This document shows, piece by piece, positions 41,398-51,661 of a stretch of DNA of 64,000 nucleotides. The position numbers and the translations under genes were made by a program. This DNA comes from Symbiodinium natans. Taxonomy: Eukaryota > Sar > Dinophyceae > Suessiales > Symbiodiniaceae. The notes beneath the pieces are model-generated. The model was not told the origin of the DNA and ran no database searches. It saw nothing but the letters and a program-made list of their open reading frames with translations. How positions within the stretch are numbered: position 1 is the first letter of the stretch; each line of letters opens with the position of its first letter. The stretch spans positions 1-64,000 of the forward strand of contig CAJNDS010000769.1 of the NCBI GenBank assembly GCA_905221605.1, in the 5' to 3' direction.

Positions 41398-41790
41398 CGA
41401 GGGTTTAGGGTTTAGGGTTTAGGGTTTAGGGTTTAGGGTTTAGGGTTTAGGGTTTAGGGTTTAGGGTTTAGGGCTGAGGCTTTGTGGGGTTTATAGGGTT
41501 TGTAGGGTTCGTAGGGTTAGTTTACACGGGTCTACAAGGGTTTATAGAGTTTATAGGGCTTAGGGCTTGAGGGTTTCGGGATTACAGGGCGTATAGGGCT
41601 TATAGGGCTTCTAGGGTGTACATGGTTTGGAGGGTTTAGAGGGTTTATAGGGCTTATAGGGCTTCTAGGGCTTATAGGGTTTATAGGGTTGGTAGGGTTT
41701 ATGGGATTTATAGGTTTTATAGGGCTTTTGCGGGTTTTATAGGGGGGTTTATAAGGGGGTGGTTATAGGGGTTTATAGAGGTTTTCGCGG
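41398..41790 (+). repeat. TTTAGGG array running into GGTTTATAGGG repeats
   Basis: Eleven perfect units are followed by about 300 bp of a derived 11-12 bp unit (GGGTTTATAGGGCTTATA). Confidence 0.85.
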
Positions 41791-41992
41791 GTTTAGGGTC
41801 TGAGGCTTGGAGATGCATGAGGTTGATACCTTGCCCGGCCCTCCCTCATGACCTTGCAAGCGATGGTATCCTTTTTCGGTTGTTGGGTTTGGGATGAAGA
41901 CCTTACCTTGCCCTTAACCCCAAATGCCTACAGTACTACCAGTAAACCCTAAACCCGAAATGCTAAACCCTGAACCCTAAGCTCTAAAACCT

Positions 41993-42238
41993 GGGAGCAG
42001 CACGGAAAGAAATCGCGAACCTGAAGCCTATGGGCTCTCCGGACCCGGGAGCAGCAGGGAGAAAAATCGCGAACCTGAAGCCTACAGCAGGGAGTGAAAT
42101 CGCGAACCTGGAGCCTATGAGCCTACGGTCCCAAGGGCCCATAGGCTTCAGGTTCGCGATTTCTCTCCCTCCTGCTCCCAGGTCCCAAGAGCCCATGGGC
42201 TTCAGGTTCGCGAGTTCTCTCTGCTGTTTGCTCCCTGC
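41993..42238. repeat. Foldback cluster of a ~45-bp unit
   Basis: Three forward copies of a unit containing ATCGCGAACCTGAAGCC and GGGAGCAGCAGGGAG, then two inverted copies (GGCTTCAGGTTCGCGA with CTGCTCCC). Arms are about 100 bp. Confidence 0.82.
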
Positions 42239-42274
42239 TACCCTCACACCCGAAACCCCTAAACCCTAACCCTC

Positions 42275-42385
42275 CTTCGGGGCCCTGCGTCCTCCTCAGG
42301 CAGCAACTCGCTCTCTGTCAGCTCCTCTGTGACGCTCGTGACCGCCCCTCTTGGCTCCTCCTTCTCCTCCACGGATCGTATCGGT
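42275..42385 (-). CDS. Exon candidate, unrecognised
   Basis: The minus strand is open through SVEEKEEPRGAVTSVTEELT, an acidic, low-hydrophobic stretch, between telomere-like DNA and the foldback cluster. It could be a linker exon of a large gene. No family is recognised. Confidence 0.3.
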
Positions 42386-42790
42386 TTTGCGGCTGAGGGG
42401 CCCTAAACCCTAAACCCTAAACCCTACACCCTAAACCCTAAACCCTAAAACCCTAAACCCTAAACCCCAAACCCCAAACCCCTAAACCCTAAACCCCACT
42501 GTTCTGGCTTAGGTGTCGGGGACAACCTAGGAACAATACTTGGCAGGGGAAAAGTAACCCTAAACCCTAAACCCCAAACCCCAAACCCTAAACCCTAAAC
42601 CCACCCTCAAGGTATCGGTCGCCTGGTCGGGTGAAAGCTTAGGGCGTAGACTTCAATGGGGCTTCGGCTCAAAAAGAGCACTCAGCTGGCATCCATCCAA
42701 GCTCTGAACCCTAAACCCTAAGCCCGAAACCCGATGCCCTAAACCCTAAACCCCAAACCCTAAACCTCAAACCCTAAACCGGCGGAGGAG

Positions 42791-42932
42791 TTTTTTTAAG
42801 TGTGGCGCCACACCTTTTTTGGAAAGGTGCGGCGGGTTGTTTTTTCAAGGTGTGGCTCCTCTGAAGGTACAAGAAATAGGCAGGGGGGAGTTTTATTTAA
42901 AGGTGCGGCGGGAGTTTTTTGAAGGTTTGGCG
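42791..42932 (+). repeat. Left TIR of the 4.4-kb element
   Basis: Inverse of 47021-47175, with one gap of about 16 bases. The TCTGAAGGTACAAGAAATAG block is exact in both. Confidence 0.82.
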
Positions 42933-43224
42933 GTTCGAGCCTTGGTCTGTCATATAAGGAGGCCTTAAGAATTTAGAGTTTAGAGGGTTTAGAGGGTTCA
43001 GAGGGTTTAGGGTTAGGGATTAGGGTTTAGGGTCTAGGGTTTAGGGTTTAGGGTTTAGGTTTTAGGGTTTAGGGGCCTTAGTAAGAAGAATGGGTTTTTG
43101 GGGTTGTTATCGTATAGTTACGCGCAGGAGGGCTGGTTTGCCCACAAGCATTCCTTTCAGAGACAATGCTATCTATAGATTTCGGGTTTAGGTCTTGAGG
43201 TTTAAGGGAGTAGATTTTCAGGGT

Positions 43225-43410
43225 TCTGGGCTCTTCGGGGCATGAGTGAGAAAAGATGTGTATGCTTTGAAGCAAGCTTGCGCGACTTCAAAAAGCCTGC
43301 TCCCCCCCCCCCCCCCCCATTTGCATACTCACGTTCAGATTTTGGTGGCAAACATGGATTTTTATGTCTCAGGAGGTGCATGATGGGTTTCACTCGAACT
43401 CGATTCCGCA
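43225..43410 (+). repeat. Left subterminal repeat copy
   Basis: ATGCTTTGAAGCAAGCTTGC, a C run, ATTTGCATACTCA and CATGATGGGTTTCA, in the order seen in inverse copies at 46490-47010. Confidence 0.6.
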
Positions 43411-43979
43411 GCGGTCTGGTCTGACCTACTAGCTAGCTGTAGTTCATGACATATGTCACGGCCGCTCTGTGGCGGCGGTTAACAGCTTCGGGTATGGACA
43501 GCAAGAGACGTCCTGCAGGAACCGGAGTTCAACTAGACTGCAGGCAAAACGGTCTCAAGCGCAACAGAGCCTACCTGGACCTACCGTAAACGGGAAAGAA
43601 ACGCGCACTCTCAAGCTCAAAAATACAGTGTATGTACAGGAGATACTATACTACGGCCGGTCTCACAGTTCGCTCACTCACAGGGCTAAACAGTGTGGGC
43701 ACGCATGTGCCGCAAATGTCCGGGGCCGATGAAAGAACGGCACCCCCGTGCTGATGGAACAACGCATGGCCGCATGTGGTGGCATGGTTGAATAAAATGA
43801 CTCGGTACACCAAAGAAGAAGAGCAAAAACACTCAGGGAGAGTATAGCCATCTCATTTTCTCATCGCTCAGACTCCGTAGTTGGGCGATCTGGGCATGAG
43901 TTGCTGGTATCATGGCGCTGTGGCCGAAAGGTCGGCTTCACATGTGCCTTCCCTGTACATAAGAACAGAGACAAAAGGC

Positions 43980-46496
43980 TCAGACAGGGTTGCTAGCCTG
44001 TCCCCCCGTGCACCCGAGAGGGGGTTCAAGCCTTTCCGATGTGACACCGTCGTCCATGTACCAGGCATCTGTCCTGCCCGGTATCAAGCCAACAGTTCTG
44101 TAGTGCCCCGTGAGAACTGTTTCTCCAAGATGCACGATGATGGAAATAAGATCATAGGCAAGCCAATCACACGCTATGCTGCTTTCATTTCTGAAGATCG
44201 GCAGGTGGACGCAGCGATTGTTGAATGTGATGGGTACACGGGTCTTCCTTGTGACACCGTTGTTCGTGGTATATCTAGGCAGGACAAGGAAAATGTGAGT
44301 CGGGGCTGTGCACAGCGCATGCGGCTGGGCCTGCAGGTGCCAGTTAAGGATAAGGGCATCCAGCTCCCCGTCTTGGATACCTCCAGGTGCTGCCAGAAGC
44401 AGCAGTGGTGCAGCAGTCTCTCTGATTTCAGTAGTACACCCCTCCTCAACCGCCACTCTAGCCTCCCAGTGAACGAGACTATCAGTCCAAGCCAGCTTAG
44501 GGGTGATGAACTGTATGAATTCACTCACGTCATGCTGTCTGTTGGGCTGCGCCCAGCCTAACATGTACATGCGGAGAAACATCGCTGCATCCCAGTGCGT
44601 TTTAGCAAGTGCCTTCTGCCAAGCATCAGGTATACGGCTCCCCGGCCTGAGTTGTGCTTGCCACAGGGTGGCAGTTATGACGGAGTTAATGTAGCATGTG
44701 TTGCCGCTATTCTTAAGCTTGAGGCGAGAGACACTCGGCACACCAGTAGGTGGCCGTGCACTTCCTGCAGCGCTCAGATGTTTTCCAGGGCCTTTTGCAG
44801 TGCCATTGCCAGGCCGTGGCGTTGCTGGTTTGGCGGCTGCAGTTGCGCCCCCACCACATTCCAAACCGCGCAGTTGGCCAGCTGTCGCAGTTTCTGATGC
44901 AGGATGTCTGCTCTCGGGTCTCTCATGGCTACTTCGATGAGGAACACTGCTTTGTCGCCTTCCTGGGGCTCTTGCTTGGGACGCCTTTGGGCGCAGAACC
45001 TGGTGACCAGATCCGGCAGACATAGCTCGGCGACCTGGTTGATGAGCTCCGTCGCCTCTTCCACCTTCAGGCTCTTGGCTGTCGCCGACGGCTCCACCTT
45101 TTTGGTGGCCGAGTTCCACTCCTGATACACGAAGCGCTTCTGCTGGTCGAGCCACTGGTGCTTCATCGCATTCTCCACAGCCGTTGGATCGCCTACCATC
45201 AGTTGGACTCTTGCCACGACCTCTTTCAACAGGAGGCCCAGCGCGACGATTCTCATCGGGGGGACGTTCTCTCCTTTCTTCTGTTTTTGTTGCCATTCCT
45301 GCCCCGCCTTGAAAAGCGGCATCAATATAGTTCCTGGGCCTTGTTGCTGGAGGTGAAAGGTGAAGGATGTGTCCAGGCGTAGACGGTTCAGGGCGTCCTC
45401 CTGCTGCAACGACAGATTTGCCAGGAGCATCACCACCGAGTTCAGGTTCTCGTCTGCAATTTGCCGCCGGCCTCCCCGCTGTCCTCGCCGGGCCGCTTTG
45501 GGTCGCTTGTTCGGTGCGTTCTCTGTCTCCCGGTCCATGTCTCTCGGCTGTTTCGAGGTCTCTCTCATGTTCGTCGCTAGCCCCGGCATTAGGCCGCCGA
45601 AGACGCTCACCACCTCCATCGTCATGTTCACAGGGTAGTCCTATCAGGGCACATTGGAAGATCACATTACATTGGAAGTAATGTCTGGAGGGGGAGGACC
45701 TGTCGCACCAAGGGCAGGTGCCATTTCTGAGGAGACGGGGCTTGACCTGCGCACATCTCTCCTCAAGTTTGCCGTTGGCGGTGACTGCCCACACGTCCTT
45801 GTGGGCCCTAACTATGTGTCTCTTCAGAGCCGTAGGATCTGCGATCCATCGCTTGCAGACACAGCAGTGTTGCTTGAGTGACGACACAACAGCAGCATCC
45901 AGCAGACTTTTCCAGCCTTGTTGCCGAGCAGCATCAAGAACCGGCTTTTGGGCTATGGGAGGCGGCTCATTTGCAGTGGTCGCCTCTGGAGCTTTTGGAT
46001 TGGTGTTGGTATCTGCTTCGGGGCCGAACGCGGCTCCCTGAGTACTTTTTTCCGGGTAAAGAACAGGGCAGTATCCTTTTTCAATATGTGCTTTGAGCCC
46101 AATCCATGCCCCGTATTTGAATTTACAAAAGGCGCACTGTGGCAGACCATTCAGGGCATGGTTTGCCGGATCAAAGTGGAGCAGCTCCGGCTTAGCCTCT
46201 GGGTGCTTCCATGCCTTGTGCTGCCGAAGGCTAGTGACGGTGCGAAATTGCAGACTGCAATGCGGACAGGTATAAGGGTCTGACTCCTTATCGTCAGGAA
46301 GCTGCTCCCCTGCACTCACTGATTGGAGTGAGTTGATAGCCAGCGCGAGCTGCGCCCGGACCTGTGGAAGGGCCCTTATGTCGCTGGGGCACTCTGCTGC
46401 AACTAACTCAAGCGCGTCGTGCATCCTCTGGCCTTGTTGAGCGAGTGCTTGCAGGGGATCCTCAGCATTAAGATGATGGGTTTCAAAAAGGTTCAT
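43980..46496 (-). CDS. Zinc-finger plus ubiquitin-specific-protease-like protein
   Basis: An 838-codon frame. Residues 77-98 are a C2H2 finger (CPHC...HKAWKH), 121-143 a CCHC-like finger, 211-232 another C2H2 finger (Cys211, Cys214, His227, His232) and 261-276 a fourth cluster. Residues 590-838 resemble a USP/C19 deubiquitinase: NSGNTCYIN with Cys601, QHDVSEFI (654-661), TGHYRTVG with His798, and WYMDDG with Asp815, so the catalytic residues are present. Residues about 285-590 of this frame are Arg/Gly/Pro-rich and look out of frame; there the frame at 44774-45640 looks real. The product would therefore need two frame changes, or comes as separate proteins. USP-like domains occur in dinoflagellate repetitive proteins; the target here is unknown. 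Confidence 0.7.
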   Translation of the reverse strand: MNLFETHHLNAEDPLQALAQQGQRMHDALELVAAECPSDIRALPQVRAQLALAINSLQSVSAGEQLPDDKESDPYTCPHCSLQFRTVTSLRQHKAWKHPEAKPELLHFDPANHALNGLPQCAFCKFKYGAWIGLKAHIEKGYCPVLYPEKSTQGAAFGPEADTNTNPKAPEATTANEPPPIAQKPVLDAARQQGWKSLLDAAVVSSLKQHCCVCKRWIADPTALKRHIVRAHKDVWAVTANGKLEERCAQVKPRLLRNGTCPWCDRSSPSRHYFQCNVIFQCALIGLPCEHDDGGGERLRRPNAGASDEHERDLETAERHGPGDRERTEQATQSGPARTAGRPAANCRREPELGGDAPGKSVVAAGGRPEPSTPGHILHLSPPATRPRNYIDAAFQGGAGMATKTEERRERPPDENRRAGPPVERGRGKSPTDGRRSNGCGECDEAPVARPAEALRVSGVELGHQKGGAVGDSQEPEGGRGDGAHQPGRRAMSAGSGHQVLRPKASQARAPGRRQSSVPHRSSHERPESRHPASETATAGQLRGLECGGGATAAAKPATPRPGNGTAKGPGKHLSAAGSARPPTGVPSVSRLKLKNSGNTCYINSVITATLWQAQLRPGSRIPDAWQKALAKTHWDAAMFLRMYMLGWAQPNRQHDVSEFIQFITPKLAWTDSLVHWEARVAVEEGCTTEIRETAAPLLLLAAPGGIQDGELDALILNWHLQAQPHALCTAPTHIFLVLPRYTTNNGVTRKTRVPITFNNRCVHLPIFRNESSIACDWLAYDLISIIVHLGETVLTGHYRTVGLIPGRTDAWYMDDGVTSERLEPPLGCTGGQASNPV
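44774..45640 (-). CDS. Middle frame of the zinc-finger/USP element
   Basis: Opens after a TAG at 45641 (TGATAG|GACTAC, which could be a splice acceptor) and runs about 289 codons through VVSVFGGLMPGLATNMRE, a basic KRPKAARRGQRGGRR patch, and a helical region ending in ALQKALENI. Amino acid use is normal, unlike the overlapping 838-codon frame. It ends just before the USP part, which lies in the -1 frame. No family is recognised; it may be a structural or nucleic-acid-binding part. Confidence 0.55.
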   Translation of the reverse strand, partial: DYPVNMTMEVVSVFGGLMPGLATNMRETSKQPRDMDRETENAPNKRPKAARRGQRGGRRQIADENLNSVVMLLANLSLQQEDALNRLRLDTSFTFHLQQQGPGTILMPLFKAGQEWQQKQKKGENVPPMRIVALGLLLKEVVARVQLMVGDPTAVENAMKHQWLDQQKRFVYQEWNSATKKVEPSATAKSLKVEEATELINQVAELCLPDLVTRFCAQRRPKQEPQEGDKAVFLIEVAMRDPRADILHQKLRQLANCAVWNVVGAQLQPPNQQRHGLAMALQKALENI

Positions 46497-47012
46497 ATGC
46501 TTTGAAACATGCTTGCACGGCTTTAAAAGCGGGGGGGTTGGGGGGGGGGCGCAGCCCCCATTTGGCGGTCCCCCCCCCCCCCCCCCCCCCCTCTATACCT
46601 CCCGGTCCCATGGTCCCGTGGTCCCGTGGTCGCGTGGTCCCGTGGTCCCGCGGTCCCGTGGTCCCATAGTCCCGTGGTCTGGTGGTCCTGTGGTCCCGTG
46701 TTCCCGCGGTCCCGTGGTCCTGTGGTCCCGTGGTCCGCGTGGTCCAAGTTTGCTTGAAAGGTTTTATTGAATAACTTCATCATGCAAGCATTGAGTTTGC
46801 AAATGGGGGGCTGCCCCCCCCCCAACCCCCCGGCTTTTTTAAGCAGTGCAAGCTTGCTTCAAAGCATATGAATCTTGAAACCTACATGCAAGCATTGAGT
46901 TTGCAAATGGGGGGGGAGCTGCGCCCCCCCAACCCTCCCTCTGTTTTAAGCCGTGCAAGCTTGCTTCAGAGCATATGAGTCTTTTTGAAACCCATCATGC
47001 AAGCATTGAGTT
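46490..47012 (-). repeat. Right subterminal repeats and GGTCCCGTG minisatellite
   Basis: Three full or partial copies of a ~95-bp unit (GCAAGCTTGCTTCAAAGCAT, CATGCAAGCATTGAGTTTGC, G and C runs) with about 16 units of the 9-bp GGTCCCGTG minisatellite between the first and second (46598-46745). Confidence 0.8.
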
Positions 47013-47020
47013 TTAAAAAG

Positions 47021-47175
47021 ACTCCCGCCACACCTTTAAAAAAAAATCCCCCCTGCGTGCTATTTCTTGTACCTTCAGAGGAGAAAAAAAGGGGGAGCCA
47101 CGCCGTTTAAAAAACATGACCCGCCACACCTTTAAAAAAGAAGCTATGGCGCCACACCTTCCAAAAAAAAACGGG
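47021..47175 (-). repeat. Right TIR of the 4.4-kb element
   Basis: Inverse of 42791-42932; see there for the shared blocks. Confidence 0.82.
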
Positions 47176-47529
47176 ACCCCCTAAACACTAAACCCTAAAC
47201 CCACCCGACATGAAAAGCCAAGGGACAGCGTCTGCTTTCGGGGTCCTTGGCTCGAGGCTTGACCCCATCACCTGCTCGTAGAACCTTACAGCCTCAACCC
47301 TCAAACCCTAAAACGGGTTAGGGTTTAGGGTTTTGGGTTTAGGGTTTAGGGTTTAGGGTTTAGGGTTTAAGGATTAGGGTTCAGGGTCACCCAAATGTGT
47401 TTCCACCGACCCAATGTACGGAGGAGCTCCTGGGTGGTGCCCATTTCACCAGAGGCCACGCACCACTAAGCTCCCAGAAGCTCCCTACACCCTCGCATCC
47501 TAAAATTCCCTAGACCCCCGAAACCCTGA

Positions 47530-47850
47530 GCCCCAAAACCCCGAAACCTTAAACCCTAAACCCTAAACCTTAAACCCTAAACCCTAAACCCTAAACCCTG
47601 GACCCTGAAAGCCATTGGAGCCCCAAACCCTAAACCCCAAAACCCAAAAACGCCAAAACCCAGAAGACTAAACTAAAATTCTAAAACCCTAAAACCCTAA
47701 AACCCTAAAACCCTAAAACCCGAAAACCCAAAAGACTAAACTAAAAGTCCAAAAACCCTAAAACCCTAAAATCCTAAAACCCTAAAACCCTAAAGCCCTA
47801 AAACCCAAAAAGCCCAAAACCCTAAAAGCCTAAAACCCTGCGAAAAAGAC
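47530..47850 (+). repeat. CCCTAAA and CCCTAAAA arrays
   Basis: A short CCCTAAA stretch followed by about 200 bp based on the 8-mer AACCCTAA with one extra A. Confidence 0.85.
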
Positions 47851-48002
47851 AACCCTGGGTGCCGCCCTTGCCACCCTCTGACCCATGGAAGCACCGGATT
47901 TCTAGGAGGCTGGGGCCCCCACCAGCTCCTTGCAGAGTTGGGCGCCAGGGCCTAGGGTTGCAGGTTTTAGTGGAGCTGGAAGTGCTGAAGGTTTAGGTTG
48001 GA

Positions 48003-48136
48003 TTGAGGGTTTAGGGTTTAGGGTTTAGGGTTTAGGGTTTAGGGTTTAGGGTTTAGGGTTTAGGGTTTAGGGCTTAGGGCTTAGGGCTTAGGGCTTAGGG
48101 TTTAGGGTTTGGGGTTTAGGGTTTAGGGTTTAGGGT
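48003..48136 (+). repeat. TTTAGGG array
   Basis: About 18 units, four of them CTTAGGG. Confidence 0.92.
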
Positions 48137-48297
48137 ACATTTACGGCTTACGAGGGTCATGGTTATGGGGTTTTCAGGGCGTCTTAAGGTTTCCGGGTTA
48201 GGGTCAGGGCCCTGAGGGTTGCCACTGGCAGCTTCGCGCACTCCGCACCGTGGAACCCCAACGAGGTTCCAAGCAACCTGCAAACCCATCTGCATAT

Positions 48298-48344
48298 ACA
48301 TACATACATATACACATACACATACACATACATATACATATACG

Positions 48345-48387
<43 letters not shown>

Positions 48388-48472
48388 GTACATGTACATG
48401 TACATGTACATGTACATGTACATATATGTATTGTAATCTACGTACATACATATATATATATATACCCCCACC
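48298..48472 (+). repeat. (CATA)n/(TACATG)n microsatellite
   Basis: Dense ATACAT repeat with a TACATG block and a closing TA run. The frames over it (poly Tyr-Met, poly His-Val, poly Thr-Tyr) are artefacts. Confidence 0.92.
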
Positions 48473-49582
48473 TCTCCCCACGCTTGCAATTGCGCCGGGC
48501 CCGGGGCCACGTCCGCAGCGGCCCCCGCCTAAGTGCATACAGAAGTGCCCTGCAAGTGGACACTGGGCCCCCTACACCTGTTTTGGGTTTAGGGTTTAGG
48601 GTTTAGGGTTTAAGGGTTAAGGGTTTAGGGTTTAGGGTTTAGGGTTTAGGGACCTGCAAAGCCCACACCGACCTGAGCAACTCAAGACTCACACAGCCTC
48701 AACCAACACTCAAGCGAAACTGCCATCCTGTACCTACATGCTTACCTCATTCCTCTGGGCATTTCCCAAAAAAAGAGGGGTCCCCCTACATACCCCCAAT
48801 ATATAGTAGCCCCCTGTATAAGGATAAAGACTCACATAGGTGCCCTATCTGTCGGAAACCCTCATAGGAGCCCGAATCCCTGGAGGTGGGTCGAACCTCC
48901 ACGGCCGCCATCGGCAAAGGAACAGAGATGACCTGTCTGCATTCAGGGCTTCAAGGTCCACGCTCTAAGCCCTAAACACCAAGCCCTAAACCCTAAACCC
49001 TAAACCCCTAAACCCTAAATCCCTAAACCCTAAACCCCAAGCCCGAGGGTGGGTCCAACCCGTCAGAGCCTTGTGTGCATTGCGACTTGATTGACCTTGT
49101 GCGCAGCGACTTTGGGGGAGGACTCTTGCGACTGGTGTGTGCATTGCGACTTGATTGAGCACTTATGCTTGCGTTTTTGAAAAAGCTATTCCATCCATGT
49201 CTTGTCCACAAGGTGAAATGGAGGGGGGGAAATCGGGCTCCAAAATGAGCCAGAGGGGTTTTAGGGTGTGGGGACTGGAGGATTGCCCGAAACGGTGGCC
49301 CCACCTCACAAATAGCCTTTCTCGTAAGATTCTCTTTTTGTAAACTATACAAAGAAGTCAGGCATAGCCCGGGCTCTATCGCTAAGAGCAATAGGGGACG
49401 TTAGAGTTGGTGTTTTGGGGGCTTTAGGATCTTGGGGCCTAAAGTAAACCCCTTTTGGGAAGGGTGGGGGGATCCATGGCTTTGGGGTTTGGTGGGAGAA
49501 GGGGGGAGGTACCCAACCCTACACCCTAAAGTGACAGGCGACAGTGGAGACCCTAAACCCTAAACCCCAAACCCTAAACCCT

Positions 49583-49682
49583 TCCGGGCCTTGCTGGGTG
49601 GCGCCGCTCGTGCCCAGAGGCTCCAGCGGCTGCTTCTTTCGGCGGTCTCGGAAAGTTGCGCCTCTTGAGGGGACTTTTGGAA
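49583..49682 (-). CDS. Exon candidate, unrecognised
   Basis: The minus strand reads PQEAQLSETAERSSRWSLW between telomere-like stretches. It lies downstream of the VPS13-like exons on the same strand and could be part of that gene. Confidence 0.3.
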
Positions 49683-50309
49683 GGTTTAGGGTTCAGGGTT
49701 CAGGGTTCAGGGTTCAGGGTTCAGGGTTTAGGGTTTAGGGTTTAGGGTTTCGGGTTTAGGGTTTAGGGCAACTGGATTCACTGTTTTAGACGCGTGTCAA
49801 AAAACAGAACCCAGTGCAACAGTCGAAGGACTGTGCGGTTTTTGTTGGCACTTAAGGGTTTGAGGAAGTGCCTTGAGGGGGCTTAGGGTTTAGGACCCCA
49901 AACCCTCCAACCCCCGCCACCCGCGCCCCAAGGCCAAACCCGAACCCCGAATCGGAAACCGGACCTGACACGTGAGCCTTCGTTGCCCACCAAACCCAGA
50001 GCTGCGGAGCCTTCAGAACCTCGAGAGCCGCCGCGTGGCCCCACAGGAGGTCCTCTCTCTCTCTCTCCCTCTCTCTCTCTCAGGGCGAGGGTTTAGGGCT
50101 TTTTTTCTTGGGTTTGGGGCCAGAATAATGGAACACAAAATATGTACCCAATACTATCCTCTGATATCCCATCCAAAGCACGCATGCCGATTAAACCGCC
50201 CCCTAAACCCTAAACCCTAAACCCTAAACCCTCGACCCTAAACCCTAAACCCCAAACCCTAAACCCTAACCCTAAGCCCTAAACCCTAAACCCTGAACCC
50301 TTGGGGGGG

Positions 50310-50365
50310 GGCAATGACGAGATCGCCCCGGTCCGGGAGCTGCAGCGCGACCTGCTTAGATGTAG
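50310..50365 (-). CDS. Exon candidate, unrecognised
   Basis: The minus strand reads SKQVALQLPDRGDLVIA. A short island in repeats on the strand of the VPS13-like gene. Confidence 0.28.
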
Positions 50366-51546
50366 GGATTGTTTCTCGTGTTTTGGGTGGGACTTTGGGA
50401 ATTTTGGGTTTGGGGTTTAGGGTTTAGGGTTTGGGGTTTAGGGTTTAGGGTCTAGGGTCTAGGGTTTAGGGTTTAGGGTTTTAGGGTTTAGGGTTGCGGT
50501 TGAAGGTCTTCTGTAAAGTGCTTCTGGCTGGGGGAGCGATTTGAGTGTGTGTGGAGCCTTTTTGGGATCACTAAGCCTGAAGGCCCCTGACCTTTGCGGG
50601 TTTCTGCAGGTTGTGTTTAGGGTTTAGGGTTAGGGTTCAGGGCTTAATGTTTAGGGGCCAGGGTTTAGGGTTAGGATTGTGTGGCTCTCTAAGCCCTGAA
50701 CCCTACACCCTAGGGCTTGGCGTGAGCTAGGAGGCTTTCCGGGTCAACGAAAAGATGCCCAAACCAAAACACGCCCGCAAACCTCAACCCCAAACCCCTC
50801 ACAAAGCCCCAAAAACTAAACCCCTAAAGCCCCCTTAAGTTACGGATGGGTTTAGGGTTTAGGGTTGGTGTAGGGTTGGGGTTGAAGGGTTTGGGGTCTC
50901 TTACAAAAGTGTGCACACCAGTGCTTTTCCTTCTGGCTCTTCGTGGGGCTTTAGGGAGCCTGTTGCCCACAGCCATGAACCGTGCACCCCGCGAGTATGT
51001 CTGTTCTACAGCCGAAGGACTTAGGGTTGGGGTTCAGGGTTTTGGGTTCTTGGGCCCCAGGCCCCAAGCACCTAAACCCTGAACCCGAACCTTCACCCGG
51101 GTTTCGGGTCAACGTTTGACGGGTCTTGAGCCCTTTTGTTCCTGATGAACCCTAAACCCTAAACCCTGAACCCGAAACCCTAAACCCCAAACCCTAAACC
51201 CTAGGGACTTCGGAGAGGTCCGGCCTGCAGGCGCTGAAGCCGCGCCTGTGGGTTTCTGGGTTTCGGGCTTACGGAGAAGGGTTTAGGGTTTCGGGTTTGC
51301 GGTTTAAGGCTTAGGGTTTGGGAGGGCCGGGCATCTTGTTTGGGCTTTAGGGTCTGGGGTTTGGGTGCAGGGTTAGGGCTAAACCCTAAACCCTAAACCC
51401 TAAACCCCAAACCCCAAACCCCAAACCCCAAACCCCAAACCCTAAACCCTAAACCCTACAACCCTCATCCCTAAACCCTAAACCCTAAACCCTAAACCCT
51501 AAACCCTAAGCCCTAAGCCCTAAGCCCTAAGCCCTAAACCCAACCT

Positions 51547-51661
51547 CTCAATCCAGCAGCGCAAGAAAACAAAAGCCGGGCGCCTGCTCCTCGTCCGCCA
51601 GGCCCTGGCCGCCTCGGCTCCGCACTACCAGCGCCACATACTCGGCCTCCCGGGACGCAAG
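51547..51661 (-). CDS. Exon candidate, possibly of the VPS13-like gene
   Basis: The minus strand reads LASREAEYVALVVRSRGGQ followed by LADEEQA, which resembles the EYVALY...L...E segment found after the chorein region of VPS13 proteins. Borders not set. Confidence 0.35.

Larger units (their letters stand above)
39700..41990. other. Repeat region with one small exon candidate
   Basis: TTTAGGG arrays and GGCTTAGGG variants throughout. At 39955-40022 the minus strand reads TGGKSEDEVERLADETPR, a possible acidic linker exon. Nothing else is supported. Confidence 0.5.
42791..47175 (-). mobile_element. 4.4-kb TIR element carrying a zinc-finger/USP-like gene
   Basis: About 145 bp at 42791-42932 is repeated inverted at 47021-47175. 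Shared blocks in order are GTGTGGCGCCA, GGCGGGT, GTGTGGCTCC, TCTGAAGGTACAAGAAATAG, CAGGGGGG and GGTG(C/T)GGCGGGAGT. A further subterminal repeat with ATGCTTTGAAGCAAGCTTGC is found once inside the left end and three times inside the right end. The payload is the minus-strand gene 43980-46496. Flanks are CCCTAAA DNA, so a target duplication cannot be read. There is no transposase or RT; it may be non-autonomous, or a retroelement portion caught between palindromic repeats. Confidence 0.72.

Noticed and set aside
44774-45640. Middle third of the 838-residue frame as genuine protein
   Set aside because: Its composition is Arg/Gly/Pro-rich without hydrophobic pattern, while the overlapping frame looks normal.
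46513-46825. Pro-rich and Asp/His/Gly-rich frames
   Set aside because: Translations of the GGTCCCGTG minisatellite and C/G runs.
48116-48606. Tyr/Met, His/Val and Thr/Tyr repeat proteins
   Set aside because: Translations of the CATA/TACATG microsatellite.
48770-48870. Another family A element (GGAAACCCTC, GGGTCCCCC)
   Set aside because: Similarity is too weak and the inverted ends cannot be paired.
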